Source of the DNA: Desulfovibrio sp.
GTDB taxonomy: Bacteria; Desulfobacterota; Desulfovibrionia; Desulfovibrionales; Desulfovibrionaceae
Direction: 5' to 3'
Length of the DNA: 64,000 nt
NCBI GenBank assembly: GCA_031287575.1
Contig: JAITSV010000062.1
Coordinates: 118,375-182,374, forward strand
Shown: piece by piece, positions 26,111-35,334 of the stretch
Layout of the letters: each line of letters opens with the position of its first letter
How positions within the stretch are numbered: position 1 is the stretch's first letter
The notes under the pieces: model-generated
The model's database searches: none
The model's input: only the letters and a program-made list of their open reading frames with translations
Told to the model about the DNA's origin: nothing
Translations under genes and position numbers: made by a program

Positions 26111-29005
26111 TTACTCGCCCTGATTGTCCGCCGGCTGCCGTGTCGGCAACCGCACGGTGAACCGGGTCCCCTCGCCGGGCACGCCGTCGCAGGCAATGCT
26201 GCCGCCGTGGGTGCGCACCACGATGAAGTAGCTGACCGCAAGCCCCAGCCCGGTGCCCACGCCCGGCGGCTTGGTGGTGAAGAACGGTTCGAACACCCGC
26301 CGCCGGACGTCCGGTTCCATGCCCGGCCCGTTGTCCTCGACCACGATGACCACTTCGTCGCCCTCGCGCCGGGTGGTCACATGCAGGGCGGGCGCCTGCC
26401 CGGCGGGATAGTTCTTTTCCGCCATGGCATGGGCCGCGTTCTTGAACAGGTTCAGCAGTACCTGCTCGATCTCGGTGGGCACGCAAGTCAGCGTATCGTC
26501 GTCCCTGGCGTAGTCGCGCACCACGTTCAACTTGCGGAAGTCGTACTGGCGGCGCAGGTCGTAGTCGCTGCCCGCCAGGGCCAGCGCCCGTTCGGCCAGG
26601 GCGTGCGCCCGCGCCGTGGTGCGGCGCCCCTGCCCCGGCCGCGTGAATTCCAGCATGGTGGCGATGATGTCCGCCGCCCGGGTGCCCGCATCGCGGATGC
26701 CTTCCAGCATTTCGGAAATGCGCCGGGCCTCCATGTAGGCGCGCATGGCCGTCAGGGACACCCCGGCATCGCGCGCGGCCTGGGCATTGGCGGCCAGATC
26801 CGGGTCCAGCCTGCGCATGATGTTCTGCACGCCCTGCAACACCGCTCCCAGCGGGTTGTTCAGTTCGTGCGCCATGCCGCCCGCAAGGCCGCCCACGGAC
26901 AACATCTTTTCGGTCTGCACCAGCATGTCGGCCAGCCGGATGCGCTCGGTGACGTCGTCCACCCGCACGATGACGGCCCCCGGCACGCCGGGCGCGGCAT
27001 CCTGCCCCGAAAGGGGGAACAGCATCACGTCCAGGTGGCGCAGCTGCCCGTCCGTCACGCGGGGCACTCCCTCGAACCGGGCGGCCTGCCGCCGGGCCAC
27101 GGCCTCGTGCACGTTGGGGGCAGCGCCCATCAGCCGGGCCAGCACCTCGGCCGCGGGGCGCCCGCGCGCGGCATCCCTCGAAAGGCCGGACGCCTCTTCC
27201 GCCGCTCGGTTCCAGTGGATGACCAGCCCGTCCGGCCCCACTCCGGCCAGGGCCGAGGGCATGGCCTCCATCACCGCGTCCAGGAAGTCGCGCGCGGCGG
27301 CAAGGTCGCTCAGGGCCCGGCGCAGGGGGGTGACGTCCAGGATCACCCCGTCCAGAAAATCCCTTCCCGCCTCGTCGTGCACCCGCCGCCCCTGCTCCAT
27401 GACCGCGCGCTCGGTACCGTCCTCGTGCAGCACCCGGTATTCCAGCGAAAAAGGCCCGTCCGGATCGGTCGCCGCCATGTCCGCGATGACCGTGGCGCGG
27501 TCGTCGGGGTGGATGATGTGTTCAAGGGGCAGGCCGCCCTGCCGGTATTCCGCCGCCGGATGCCCGGTCAGCTGTTCCACCTGGTCGGAGACGAACAGCG
27601 CCCGCCACGGCGGCGTGGCCTCGCAACGATAGACCACGCCCGGCAGATTGGCCACCAGCGAGCGGAAGCGCTGCTCGCTCTCGCGCAGGGCCAGTTCGGT
27701 ACGGCGCAGGTCGTTGAGGTCCACGTCGATGCAGTACATTTCCGGCTCACCGCCCGGCCCCTGCAACGCGACGTGCGAAGAATACACCGCCACCGGGCTG
27801 CCATCCTTGTGGCGCAGGCGCAATTCGCCCGCGCGGGGGGCGATGCCGGTTTCCACCCAGCGGGCCACGTCGCGGCGCATCTCGTCGGCCATGTCCTCGG
27901 GAATGACCAGTTCCTCCAGCCGCCTGCCCAGGGCCTCCTGGCGGGTGAATCCGTACAGCCGTTCGCTGGCGGCGTTCCAGAAGAACACCCGCCGCTCGCG
28001 GTCGTAGCCCTGGACCGGCAGGTTCAGGGCGTTCTCTATCAGCGAGCGGAACCGCGCCTCGCTGCGGCGTAGCGCCTGTTCCGCGACACGCTGTTCGGTG
28101 ATGTCGATGTTGATGCCGAGAATGCCGAGCAGCCCGTCGGCCGTCTCTTCGCTGATGGGGGGGATGGGGCGGATGGGGGTGACCATGCTGGAAAAGACGC
28201 GCCGGGTGCCCCCCGGCAGTTGCACCTCGTGCTCGTGGCGCACCGTCTCGCCCGCCAGGGCACGGGTGTTGACGGCCTCCCATCCGGCACGGGTGGCCTC
28301 GGGCACGTCCTGCTCGCTGTCGGGCGAGGTGGTCAGGTCGCCCCACAGGGCCACGGAAATGTCGCTTTGCATGACCACGCGGCCGCTGACGTCGCGAGCC
28401 CAGAAGTCGAAGGGGATGTTGCGGATCATGGCCCGCTGCATGGCCGCGGAGCGGCGCAGTTCGCCCTCCATGACCCGGCAGCGGGTGGCATCGGAAAAGA
28501 CCACCGCGAACCGGTTCGGCCCCGCGCGCCAGGCGCGCACATCCCAGTGCCTGCCCAGCAGTGCGTCGCGGTGTTCGAAAGAGACGCCTTCGCCGGTGGA
28601 AACCACACGGCTGTAGATATCCACCCAGTTGCGTTCGGTGCCGGGCAGTACTTCAAGCAGGGTGCGCCCCACCACCTGGTCACGGGCAAGGCCGGTCATG
28701 GCCTCGAAGGCGGGATTGACGTCGAGGAAGCGATAGTCGAGCGGCTGGCCGTGCTCGTCCCAGAGCATTTCGTTCAGGCAATAGCCGCTGGGCAGGTTTT
28801 CCAGCAGCAGCCGGTACTGGTCGCCCACGTCACCGGAGTCCGCGTCCGGCGGGGCATCGGGTGGCGCATTCCGCGCGGCACCGGGCGGGGAATCCGGCGA
28901 AGTGCCGCCGGGAACATTGCCGGGACCTTCCGGATGATCGGAATGGGCGGGTGTCGGCCCGGTTGCGGCGATGCCGTGATCGTGGTGGCCGTCGTCGGCT
29001 GCCAT
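26111..29005 (-). CDS. Multi-PAS sensor histidine kinase
   Basis: 964 residues from the ATG at 29005, which has GGGGGAG eight bases upstream; an ATG at 29104 is a weaker alternative, and extensions to 30262 run through another gene. There are no membrane segments. After a low-complexity N-terminus come at least five PAS/PAC modules (recognisable at QYRLLLENLPSGYC, IRNIPFDFWARDVSG, RFRSLIENALNLPVQGYDRE, RFRSLVANLPGVVYRCEA and DAVMEAMPSALAGVGPDG). The kinase core has AHELNNPLGAVLQG with the phosphorylated His, and the ATP-binding GHKL domain has NAAHAM, EDNGPGM and GTGLGLAVSYF. A soluble energy, redox or ligand sensor is likely. No response regulator is adjacent, so its partner is elsewhere. 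Confidence 0.9.
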   Translation of the reverse strand: MAADDGHHDHGIAATGPTPAHSDHPEGPGNVPGGTSPDSPPGAARNAPPDAPPDADSGDVGDQYRLLLENLPSGYCLNEMLWDEHGQPLDYRFLDVNPAFEAMTGLARDQVVGRTLLEVLPGTERNWVDIYSRVVSTGEGVSFEHRDALLGRHWDVRAWRAGPNRFAVVFSDATRCRVMEGELRRSAAMQRAMIRNIPFDFWARDVSGRVVMQSDISVALWGDLTTSPDSEQDVPEATRAGWEAVNTRALAGETVRHEHEVQLPGGTRRVFSSMVTPIRPIPPISEETADGLLGILGINIDITEQRVAEQALRRSEARFRSLIENALNLPVQGYDRERRVFFWNAASERLYGFTRQEALGRRLEELVIPEDMADEMRRDVARWVETGIAPRAGELRLRHKDGSPVAVYSSHVALQGPGGEPEMYCIDVDLNDLRRTELALRESEQRFRSLVANLPGVVYRCEATPPWRALFVSDQVEQLTGHPAAEYRQGGLPLEHIIHPDDRATVIADMAATDPDGPFSLEYRVLHEDGTERAVMEQGRRVHDEAGRDFLDGVILDVTPLRRALSDLAAARDFLDAVMEAMPSALAGVGPDGLVIHWNRAAEEASGLSRDAARGRPAAEVLARLMGAAPNVHEAVARRQAARFEGVPRVTDGQLRHLDVMLFPLSGQDAAPGVPGAVIVRVDDVTERIRLADMLVQTEKMLSVGGLAGGMAHELNNPLGAVLQGVQNIMRRLDPDLAANAQAARDAGVSLTAMRAYMEARRISEMLEGIRDAGTRAADIIATMLEFTRPGQGRRTTARAHALAERALALAGSDYDLRRQYDFRKLNVVRDYARDDDTLTCVPTEIEQVLLNLFKNAAHAMAEKNYPAGQAPALHVTTRREGDEVVIVVEDNGPGMEPDVRRRVFEPFFTTKPPGVGTGLGLAVSYFIVVRTHGGSIACDGVPGEGTRFTVRLPTRQPADNQGE

Positions 29006-29250
29006 GCGAGTCGCTCCCCCTGCGGCGCGCGCCGCGTCCATTCCGTCGCCAGTTCCGCCACCCGTTCCGTTCGGCATGCCCTGTGTACCGTCCTGTGTGC
29101 CCATGGCACCGGGAGATTGCCGACGCCGCTCGCCGCGTCGACACAGCATACACCAGAACGCGGCCTCCCGCGACAGGAACTTGCGGCCTCCAGGCCTCGG
29201 CGCACGTTGCCCATACGGTCGGCGGGCGAAGGACAATCCGGAAACGGCCC

Positions 29251-29997
29251 CTAGCGCTTGCCGGGCAAAAAGGTGGTCCGCAGGAACCGCATGTCGAGAA
29301 ACGTCAATGGGTTGGCCACTACCCTGTCGGGCAACAGGTGGTACCAGCGGTACCCCAACCTGCGGTAGTACGCGCGGGTCTTGTCCGCGCAGCCCGTCTC
29401 GCGCGCGGCCTGCATGGCGGCATCGCGCTGGCAGCGCGACGAGGCCAAGGGACGCAGCAGCCTGGGGGCGAACCCCCAGCGATCCAGCATGCGGCGCATC
29501 CGCAGGTATTCGCGGTAGCGGCTCAGGCCGTCGGCCCCGCACAGCAGGGCCAGCCCGAACCAGCCGGAAGCGGGCATGAACAGCAGCAGCCCCATGGCCA
29601 GCGCCTCTTCCGCCAGCGCTTCCAGCGCCACGCGGGCCAACCCCGCGCCAATGAGGGCGGATACGCCCCCGGTGGCATGGGGCAGGGGCGCCGCCCGCAG
29701 ATAGCGCATGGGACCGGCCAGTCCCCGCCGCAGCAGACTGCCAAGCCCGCCCGCCCCGCGCTCCGATATCCGTCCCTCGCGGCAGGCCTGACTCGCCTGA
29801 GTCGCCAGATGTGCCCGATGTGGCAGATGTGCCAGACGGGCCTGGCGGGCCTGGCCCGAATGGACCGGCAGGCACACCCGCCCCCCGCAACGGGGGCAGA
29901 CGCCCTGCGCGTGCGCACGGTCCGGCGCGGCGGGGCGCGGAGCATGACCGGATGGCGCGGAGGGTCCGGCGGTGCGGCAGGGCATGGGCATGTTCAT
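29251..29997 (-). CDS. Zinc-ribbon-like membrane-associated protein, unknown function
   Basis: 248 residues from the ATG at 29997 (other ATGs at 29991 and 29985; none has a ribosome site). An N-terminal zinc-ribbon-like motif CPRCGGRVC (34-42) is followed by an Ala/His segment with AHLPHRAHLA repeats, then one or two membrane segments (about 111-127 and 133-153, LAMGLLLFMPASGWFGLALL), and a basic C-terminal half containing YYRRLGYRWYHLLPDRV. The frame upstream stays open to 30507 but looks non-coding. It ends 245 bases before the start of the PAS kinase on the same strand, so co-transcription is possible. I do not recognise the family. Confidence 0.6.
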   Translation of the reverse strand: MNMPMPCRTAGPSAPSGHAPRPAAPDRAHAQGVCPRCGGRVCLPVHSGQARQARLAHLPHRAHLATQASQACREGRISERGAGGLGSLLRRGLAGPMRYLRAAPLPHATGGVSALIGAGLARVALEALAEEALAMGLLLFMPASGWFGLALLCGADGLSRYREYLRMRRMLDRWGFAPRLLRPLASSRCQRDAAMQAARETGCADKTRAYYRRLGYRWYHLLPDRVVANPLTFLDMRFLRTTFLPGKR

Positions 29998-30066
29998 GGC
30001 ATGAGCGAGGCGTGCATTGGGCGTGAATCGGAGATGGCCGACATGCGCGGACACGGCCTGGTACGA

Positions 30067-30096
30067 GCAGATACGGGCAGATACGGGCAGACACGG
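30067..30096. repeat. 10-bp tandem repeat, three copies
   Basis: GCAGATACGG, GCAGATACGG, GCAGACACGG in the divergent gap 29998-30496. Confidence 0.7.
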
Positions 30097-30315
30097 GCCC
30101 TGAGCCGGGGCGATGCGCGGGCATGTCCGCGCGACAGTCAAGGGCGGTGCAAGCCCGCAACAACCGGCCGCACGGGGGGCGCACTGTCGAACGGCACGAG
30201 GCGGCCTGCCCGGCCATGCGGTCCCCTGCCACTTGGCTAACCGCTCCGCGCCGCAAGGGCAAGCCCGCGCGGGACGGTCGTGTAAAATAGTGTCAACCGA
30301 TGTAAATATGCCGCC

Positions 30316-30332
30316 CCGGCCCGAACAGGACC
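30316..30332 (+). repeat. CCGGCCCGAACAGGACC intergenic motif, second copy
   Basis: Identical to 45701-45717 and one base different from 4233-4249. Lies 165 bases before the WecB-like gene. The short AT-rich block just before it (TGTAAAATAGTG, TGTAAATATG near 30282-30310) may hold a promoter. Confidence 0.55.
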
Positions 30333-30380
30333 GCGCACATCTGCTATGCGATGGCAAAGTACCGCGTGCTGCAGACGCCG

Positions 30381-30435
30381 CACAGACGCGGCACGGACGT
30401 CTCACGGACGTCCCACGGACGCCACACAGACGCGG
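30381..30435. repeat. 11-bp tandem repeat, five copies
   Basis: Units CACAGACGCGG, CACGGACGTCT, CACGGACGTCC, CACGGACGCCA, CACAGACGCGG. Ends 62 bases before the WecB-like start codon. Confidence 0.8.
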
Positions 30436-30496
30436 CACGGGCCGGAATGCTCCACCCGTGCGCCGCCCGCCCCTGCCCGCCGCAACGGAGGCCGCC

Positions 30497-31900
30497 ATGG
30501 CAGACAACGTCGTTCACATTCCCGCCCAGCGCCGGGCCAAGGTGATGGTGGTGGTGGGCACGCGCGCCCAGGCCATCGCCTGCGCCCCCGTGGTGCGCGC
30601 CCTGCGCGAGGGTGCCGCCCGGTTCCACCCCATCGTGGTCAGCGCGGGCCTGCACCGCGACCGGTTCGTGCCCACCCTGCACGACCTGGGCATGGAGTGC
30701 GACATCGATCTCAGCCTGCCCGGCGACATGGACGATGGCCAGTTCCACCTGCTGGCGGGCAACGCGGTGCTGCGCTTCGGGCTGGTGGTCTCGCGCCTGC
30801 GACCGGACATCGTGCTGGTGCAGGGCGACTCCACCACGGCCCTGGCCGTGGCGCTGACCGCCTTCCACAACAACGTGCCGGTGGCCCATATCGACGCTGG
30901 TCCGCACGGGGAACATGCGGGTACCCTTTCGCCCGAAGAAGGCAACCGCCGCTGCATCGCGGCCGTGGCCTCGCTGCATTTCGCGGCCACGGAAGAGGCA
31001 CGCGCGGCGCTGCTGCACGAAGGCGTGGACGACGCGCGCATTGCCGTCACCGGAGCCACCGTGGCGGAAAGCCTGCACCGTTTCACGGAAGCCGGACACA
31101 CCGATGGCCCGGCTCCGGAAGACGGGTGGCACGACAACGTCACCGCCGTTTCCGCTGCCCGCATTGCCCCGAACGCGGAACGGACCGTGCCCGCCGCCGC
31201 GCCTCCCCGCAGGGTGCCGGACATCCGCCCGGTGTCCCTCCGCAAGGTGCCCAAACGCGCCCCTGATGCGGCGGACGTCGCGGCCATGCCGGTTCCCGCT
31301 CCTTCGGCCCTGGCACGTCCCCGCCCCGCCCGGCCCCTTCCCCAGGAGCACACCGTGCTGGTCAGCCTGCACGGCCTGCACGCCAACCCGCAGGCGCTGA
31401 AGGACATCTGCGCCGCCGTGCGCGAACTGGCCCTGGCCCGCCGCGACACAGGCTTTCTGGTACCGATGGGCCGCCACCGCCCCCTGCGCGATGCGGCCAT
31501 CCCATTGCTGGGCGCGGTGCCCAACGTGCACCTGATGCCGGTCCCCCCGCTGCCGGAATTCGTGGCCTGCCTGCGTGCCGCCCGTCTGGTGCTGACAGAT
31601 GCGGCGGACCTACAGGAACAGGCCGCCGCGCTGGGCGTTCCCGTGCTGGCCGTACGCGCCACTCCGCAGTTGCCCGACGCGGTGCGCGCCGGACGCGCCC
31701 GGCTGGTGGGAACGGACAAGGCCGCCATCCTGCGCGAGACGGCGGCCCTTCTGGATGATGCCGCGCACCACGCGGCCATGGCGGCGGCCTGCGCCGTCCC
31801 CGGCGACGACCACGCTTCCCGGCGCATCACCCTGGCGCTGGACCGGTTCATGACCGGACTTGCCCCGCTGCTGCCCCCGCACGCGGAATTCCGGGCGTAG
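30497..31900 (+). CDS. WecB-like UDP-GlcNAc 2-epimerase homologue with degenerate active site
   Basis: 467 residues from the ATG at 30497, preceded by GGAGG. The overall fold matches non-hydrolysing UDP-GlcNAc 2-epimerase: N-terminal VMVVVGTRAQAIA, QGDSTTALAVAL, SPEEGNRRC and C-terminal LQEQAAALGVPVLAVRA with ARLVGTDKAAIL. Several active-site elements differ. GTRPE is GTRAQ, HVEAGLRT is HIDAGPHG (Glu to Asp133, Arg lost), the His-Arg-Arg-Glu-Asn block is HGLHAN and DSGG is DAAD. About 70 Pro/Ala-rich residues (about 212-284) are inserted between the two Rossmann halves. It may be an inactive or repurposed member. Monocistronic with an excellent terminator. Confidence 0.75.
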   Translation: MADNVVHIPAQRRAKVMVVVGTRAQAIACAPVVRALREGAARFHPIVVSAGLHRDRFVPTLHDLGMECDIDLSLPGDMDDGQFHLLAGNAVLRFGLVVSRLRPDIVLVQGDSTTALAVALTAFHNNVPVAHIDAGPHGEHAGTLSPEEGNRRCIAAVASLHFAATEEARAALLHEGVDDARIAVTGATVAESLHRFTEAGHTDGPAPEDGWHDNVTAVSAARIAPNAERTVPAAAPPRRVPDIRPVSLRKVPKRAPDAADVAAMPVPAPSALARPRPARPLPQEHTVLVSLHGLHANPQALKDICAAVRELALARRDTGFLVPMGRHRPLRDAAIPLLGAVPNVHLMPVPPLPEFVACLRAARLVLTDAADLQEQAAALGVPVLAVRATPQLPDAVRAGRARLVGTDKAAILRETAALLDDAAHHAAMAAACAVPGDDHASRRITLALDRFMTGLAPLLPPHAEFRA

Positions 31901-31969
31901 TCCGATCCCGCGTCGCATCCCCACGTCCAGCCGCCCGCCTCCATTTCACGACCATGCCCGCCTGACAGG

Positions 31970-32006
31970 AACGGGCGCCGGAGAAATCTCCGGCGCCCGT
32001 TTTTTG
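31970..32006 (+). terminator. Rho-independent terminator after WecB-like gene
   Basis: A 15-bp perfect stem around AA (ACGGGCGCCGGAGA with TCTCCGGCGCCCGT plus A-T) and TTTTTT. It also faces the end of the cytochrome operon on the other strand, where the T run is missing. Confidence 0.95.
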
Positions 32007-32052
32007 CCGCTGGTTGGAGACTGGCCGTGCCAGCCTTCCGCTCAGTTCAGGT

Positions 32053-33993
32053 TCAGCTGTCGTTGCCCTTTTCGCCCTTTCCGCCCTTTCCGTCGGAACG
32101 GTGCGCACCCTGTTCATGCTCGTGCCGCCCGTTGATCATGCCCCGCACCAGGCTGAGCGGGGTCGCCCCGGTGGTGGCAAGGTACAGGTGGCCCACGCAG
32201 AACAGCGCGAAGCAGATGACGATGACGACGTGCGCCGCCACCAGGAACTGGCGGGGGCCGATGCCCGCCGAAACCGATTCCGGCAGGAGCAGCAGCAAGC
32301 CGGAGGCGATGAGCACCGGCATGCCCAGCAGGAATACCGCCAGGTACGCCACGCGCTGCAACGGGTTGAACCGCCGCTGCGCCGTCACCGGGAACGGGTG
32401 GGCCTCGCCCCGGAAGATGCCGCGGCAGTAATACCGCGCCTGGATGAACAGGGCGCGCAGGCCTTCGCCCGGCCCCGGCAGGTACTGGCGGATGTCGCCG
32501 GTCAGAAACGCCCTGGTCACGTACGCCAGGAAATTCAGGGCCAGCAGCACGCCGCCCGCGTTGTGGATGCGGGTTGCCGCCTCCAGCCCCAGTGCCCACG
32601 GGCTTTCCGTGAAGCGAACCGAAAGGCCGGTGAAGGCCAGCACCACGAACAGCGCGGCGTTGATCCAGTGGGTAACCCGCACGAAGCCGGGATACACCAA
32701 TTCCGAAGCCAGCGGACCGTGCTGCTTTCTACCCGTTACCATGCGGCCCAGCCCGTGCAGCACCACCAGGGCAACCACGGCGGCAAGGACGGTGGCCGCC
32801 GGGCGGTCCAGTTCCGGCATCACCCGCTTGGGCGGGAAGTAGCCGGAGGTCACCGGGCCCGCGCCCTCCACGTGCACGCTGGCCCGCACCACGATGAGCG
32901 ATTCGCCCGAGGTGTGGCAGGTGGCGCAGTTGCGCAGGGCGGTCTTCTTCTCGCCGATGAGGTGCGCGTCAGGCCTGGTCATGGAGCCGTCGGCGTCGTT
33001 GGGCGTGTGGCATTCCACGCACATCACCGCGCGGCTGTGGGCGTCCCAGTTGGCCAGGAACGAGTGCGCGGATTTCGCGTCGGGCACGGAGCGGCCCGAC
33101 AGTTCGCGCAGCTTGCCCGCATCACCGTGACAGGTCAGGCACTGGGCGTTGTACATGGCCGTCAGTGGCGCGTAGGCCACCTTGGCCGGGTTCTTGGGCT
33201 GGGCATGCGGGTTGTGGCAGCTGTCGCAGGACACCTTGTCGCCCAGCTTCCGGGCGTGGGTGCTCTGCCCGAAGGCCTTTACCTGATGCGCCAGGCCCAC
33301 GTTGTGGCAGGACAGGCAGGTTGCGTTGTCCGGTTTGGCCACCGCGTGGGGTTGCAGCAGAAAGCTGTCCTCGCCCTTCTGTCCGATGTGGCAGGTGGCG
33401 CACGGCAGGTTGGCGTGCGTGCCGCGCATGTAGCCTTCCCGGTCGACGTGCAGGTTCAGCGTCTTGCCGCGCTCGGTCACCGGATGGGGCGGCGTGTCCG
33501 CGCCGTGGCAGGACAGGCAGGCCGTGCTCTGGGCCGTCACGCCCCGCTTGCCGGACAGCAGCAGGGCCTTTTGCGCCTCGTCACCCGCAAAGGGCGTGGC
33601 GATGACCCCGCCCATGGCATCGGTGGAGGTGACCGCGTTGGACGCCACCTTGCGGTGGCAGGTGGCGCAGTCGCGCGAGGCGGTGGGCGGAAACGCCGTG
33701 CCGCCCGTGCCGCCCGTGCCATCAGACTTGTTGGTGTTGTTGTGACATTTGAAGCAGGCCTTGTCCGTGAAGTGATCGGCCATGGTGATATGGGCCGTCT
33801 TCTTGGTGTCGAAGAGCTTCGAGTGGCAGTCGTCGCACCGGAAGCCCTTGGACGCGTGAAGCCTGCCGTCGAACATGACGGTCCCCTGGCCTCCGCCGCC
33901 GTAGCGCAGGGCCTTCCCTTCGCTGGTCGCCAGGGCAAGCCCCGGCCAGGCGGTCAGCAGAGCCAGGAGCAGGAGACTCCAGGCTCGTTTCAT
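32053..33993 (-). CDS. Decahaem c-type cytochrome fused to b-type membrane cytochrome domain
   Basis: 646 residues. Signal peptide 1-22. Ten CxxCH haem sites lie at Cys53, 80, 109, 159, 198, 226, 256, 285, 325 and 356; the first two are in cytochrome c3-like context (CDDCHSK, MADHFTDKACFKCHN). Residues about 395-620 form a cytochrome b561-like domain with four or five membrane helices (VTHWINAALFVVLAFTGLSV, IHNAGGVLLALNFLAY, VAHVVIVICFALFC) and conserved His. The C-terminus is a soluble Gly/Lys tail. The start ATG overlaps the FMN dehydrogenase stop (ATGA), so the two are translated together. The natural reading is that electrons from the periplasmic flavoenzyme pass through the haems to the membrane quinone pool, or the reverse. 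Confidence 0.9.
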   Translation of the reverse strand: MKRAWSLLLLALLTAWPGLALATSEGKALRYGGGGQGTVMFDGRLHASKGFRCDDCHSKLFDTKKTAHITMADHFTDKACFKCHNNTNKSDGTGGTGGTAFPPTASRDCATCHRKVASNAVTSTDAMGGVIATPFAGDEAQKALLLSGKRGVTAQSTACLSCHGADTPPHPVTERGKTLNLHVDREGYMRGTHANLPCATCHIGQKGEDSFLLQPHAVAKPDNATCLSCHNVGLAHQVKAFGQSTHARKLGDKVSCDSCHNPHAQPKNPAKVAYAPLTAMYNAQCLTCHGDAGKLRELSGRSVPDAKSAHSFLANWDAHSRAVMCVECHTPNDADGSMTRPDAHLIGEKKTALRNCATCHTSGESLIVVRASVHVEGAGPVTSGYFPPKRVMPELDRPAATVLAAVVALVVLHGLGRMVTGRKQHGPLASELVYPGFVRVTHWINAALFVVLAFTGLSVRFTESPWALGLEAATRIHNAGGVLLALNFLAYVTRAFLTGDIRQYLPGPGEGLRALFIQARYYCRGIFRGEAHPFPVTAQRRFNPLQRVAYLAVFLLGMPVLIASGLLLLLPESVSAGIGPRQFLVAAHVVIVICFALFCVGHLYLATTGATPLSLVRGMINGRHEHEQGAHRSDGKGGKGEKGNDS

Positions 33994-35207
33994 GCCTGCA
34001 CCTTCGCGATGATGTTGGAGGTGGCCTTGCGCACGTCGGCCACGCCGGTCAGGGTCATGGCCACGGTCAGTTCGTCCTTGATGGTGTTCATGATCAGGGC
34101 CACGCCGTCGCGGCCCGCGCCGTGGGCGCCGCGCACCAGCGGGCGGCCGCACAGGCAGGCGTCGGCCCCCAGGGCCAGGAACTTCAGCACGTCCTGCCCG
34201 CGCCGCACGGCACCGTCCACAAGGATGGTGGTCTTGCCCTTCACGGCGGCGGCAATGGCGGGCAGCACCGTGGCGGTGGCGGGGGTGTAGTCCAGCACGC
34301 GGCCACCGTGGTTGGACACGCAGATGCCCCTGGCACCCACTTCCACCGCGATCTTCGCTTCTTCCACCGTCATGATGCCCTTGATGATGAACGGCAGGCT
34401 GGTGGACTTCACCAGTTCGGCCAGTTGCTTCGGGGTCTTGGGTTCCACGGTCTGGCCGGGCACGGCGCGCGCGGCGCGGCCCGCCGAGTCGATGTCGATG
34501 GCCACGGCCACGCCGCCCGCCTCTTCCACCATGCGGATGCGCTTGATGATTTCTTCGTTGGTCTTGGGCTTGATGGTCACGATGCCCTTGCCGCCGAACT
34601 GGGTCTTGAGCACGGCGATGCGGCGCTCGAAGACTTCCATCTTGTCGCCGATGCCGTCGGCCACCCAGCCCAGGGTGCCCGCGTCAAGGCAGCCGCCGAG
34701 GATGGAGTTGATGTACTCCTCTTCGGTCATCTTGTTGCCCATGTTGTAGGTGACGCCGCCGGTGACGGCGGAGGTCACGGGCATGGAGAGCTTCTGGCCG
34801 AACAGGGTGGTGGTGAGGTCGGGCTTCTTGACGTCGTGGAAGGTACGCATGACCAGTTCGATGCGGGCCAGGGCATTGTAGTTGTTCTTGAAGGCCTGGC
34901 CGGAGCCGATGCCGCCCATGCCGGGCACCTCGCCCGCACAGGCCACGCCGTCGCATTCCGGACACACGCGGCAGATGGGGTACAGCTTTTCGCGCGCCAC
35001 GCGCAGCACATCGCCCATCTTCAGCTTTGCTCCGGGCGCGGCGGGTGCGGCGGGTGCGGCAGCAGCAGGGGCGGCGGCGTCAACGGGAGCAGCGGCCTGC
35101 GCGGTCTTGGCCAGCACGGGGGTAAGCAGCGCGGCGGCGCCAGCCACCATGCCCGCCTTGATGAAGTTGCGGCGGGTCGCGTCGGTATCGTTCATGTCCT
35201 TGGTCAT
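33990..35207 (-). CDS. Tat-exported FMN-dependent alpha-hydroxy-acid dehydrogenase
   Basis: 405 residues. The N-terminus carries a twin-arginine signal (TRRNFIKAG, Arg12-Arg13) with a hydrophobic stretch and an AxA-like end near residue 39, then an Ala/Pro linker. A Cys cluster follows, Cys79-x2-Cys82-x2-Cys85-x4-Cys90 (ICRVCPECDGVACAG), suited to an iron-sulfur or zinc site. The FMN barrel (about 100-400) keeps the catalytic set: Lys276 (IIKGIM), His300 and Arg303 (SNHGGR), and the phosphate motif with DGAVRRGQDV and GRP. Substrate is probably a 2-hydroxy acid such as lactate or glycolate. Family members are usually cytoplasmic; export plus fusion of expression with a decahaem cytochrome points to a periplasmic oxidation route. 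GGAAGG precedes the ATG. Confidence 0.88.
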   Translation of the reverse strand: MTKDMNDTDATRRNFIKAGMVAGAAALLTPVLAKTAQAAAPVDAAAPAAAAPAAPAAPGAKLKMGDVLRVAREKLYPICRVCPECDGVACAGEVPGMGGIGSGQAFKNNYNALARIELVMRTFHDVKKPDLTTTLFGQKLSMPVTSAVTGGVTYNMGNKMTEEEYINSILGGCLDAGTLGWVADGIGDKMEVFERRIAVLKTQFGGKGIVTIKPKTNEEIIKRIRMVEEAGGVAVAIDIDSAGRAARAVPGQTVEPKTPKQLAELVKSTSLPFIIKGIMTVEEAKIAVEVGARGICVSNHGGRVLDYTPATATVLPAIAAAVKGKTTILVDGAVRRGQDVLKFLALGADACLCGRPLVRGAHGAGRDGVALIMNTIKDELTVAMTLTGVADVRKATSNIIAKVQA

Positions 35208-35334
35208 CGGAAAACGCCTTCCTTGTGTTGTGGGTGCACGGGAGATGTGTCGTCGGTCATGCGGCGTGGGCCAAATCAGGATTCCGGCTCATTGGCACTG
35301 CCAGCGAGCAAGGGAATTGATCTGTCGGGCCTGC

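Noticed and set aside
26111..30262. A 1383-codon open frame covering the PAS kinase and upstream DNA
   Set aside because: The upstream part overlaps the zinc-ribbon gene in another frame and has no family signal; the ribosome site at 29005 fixes the kinase start.
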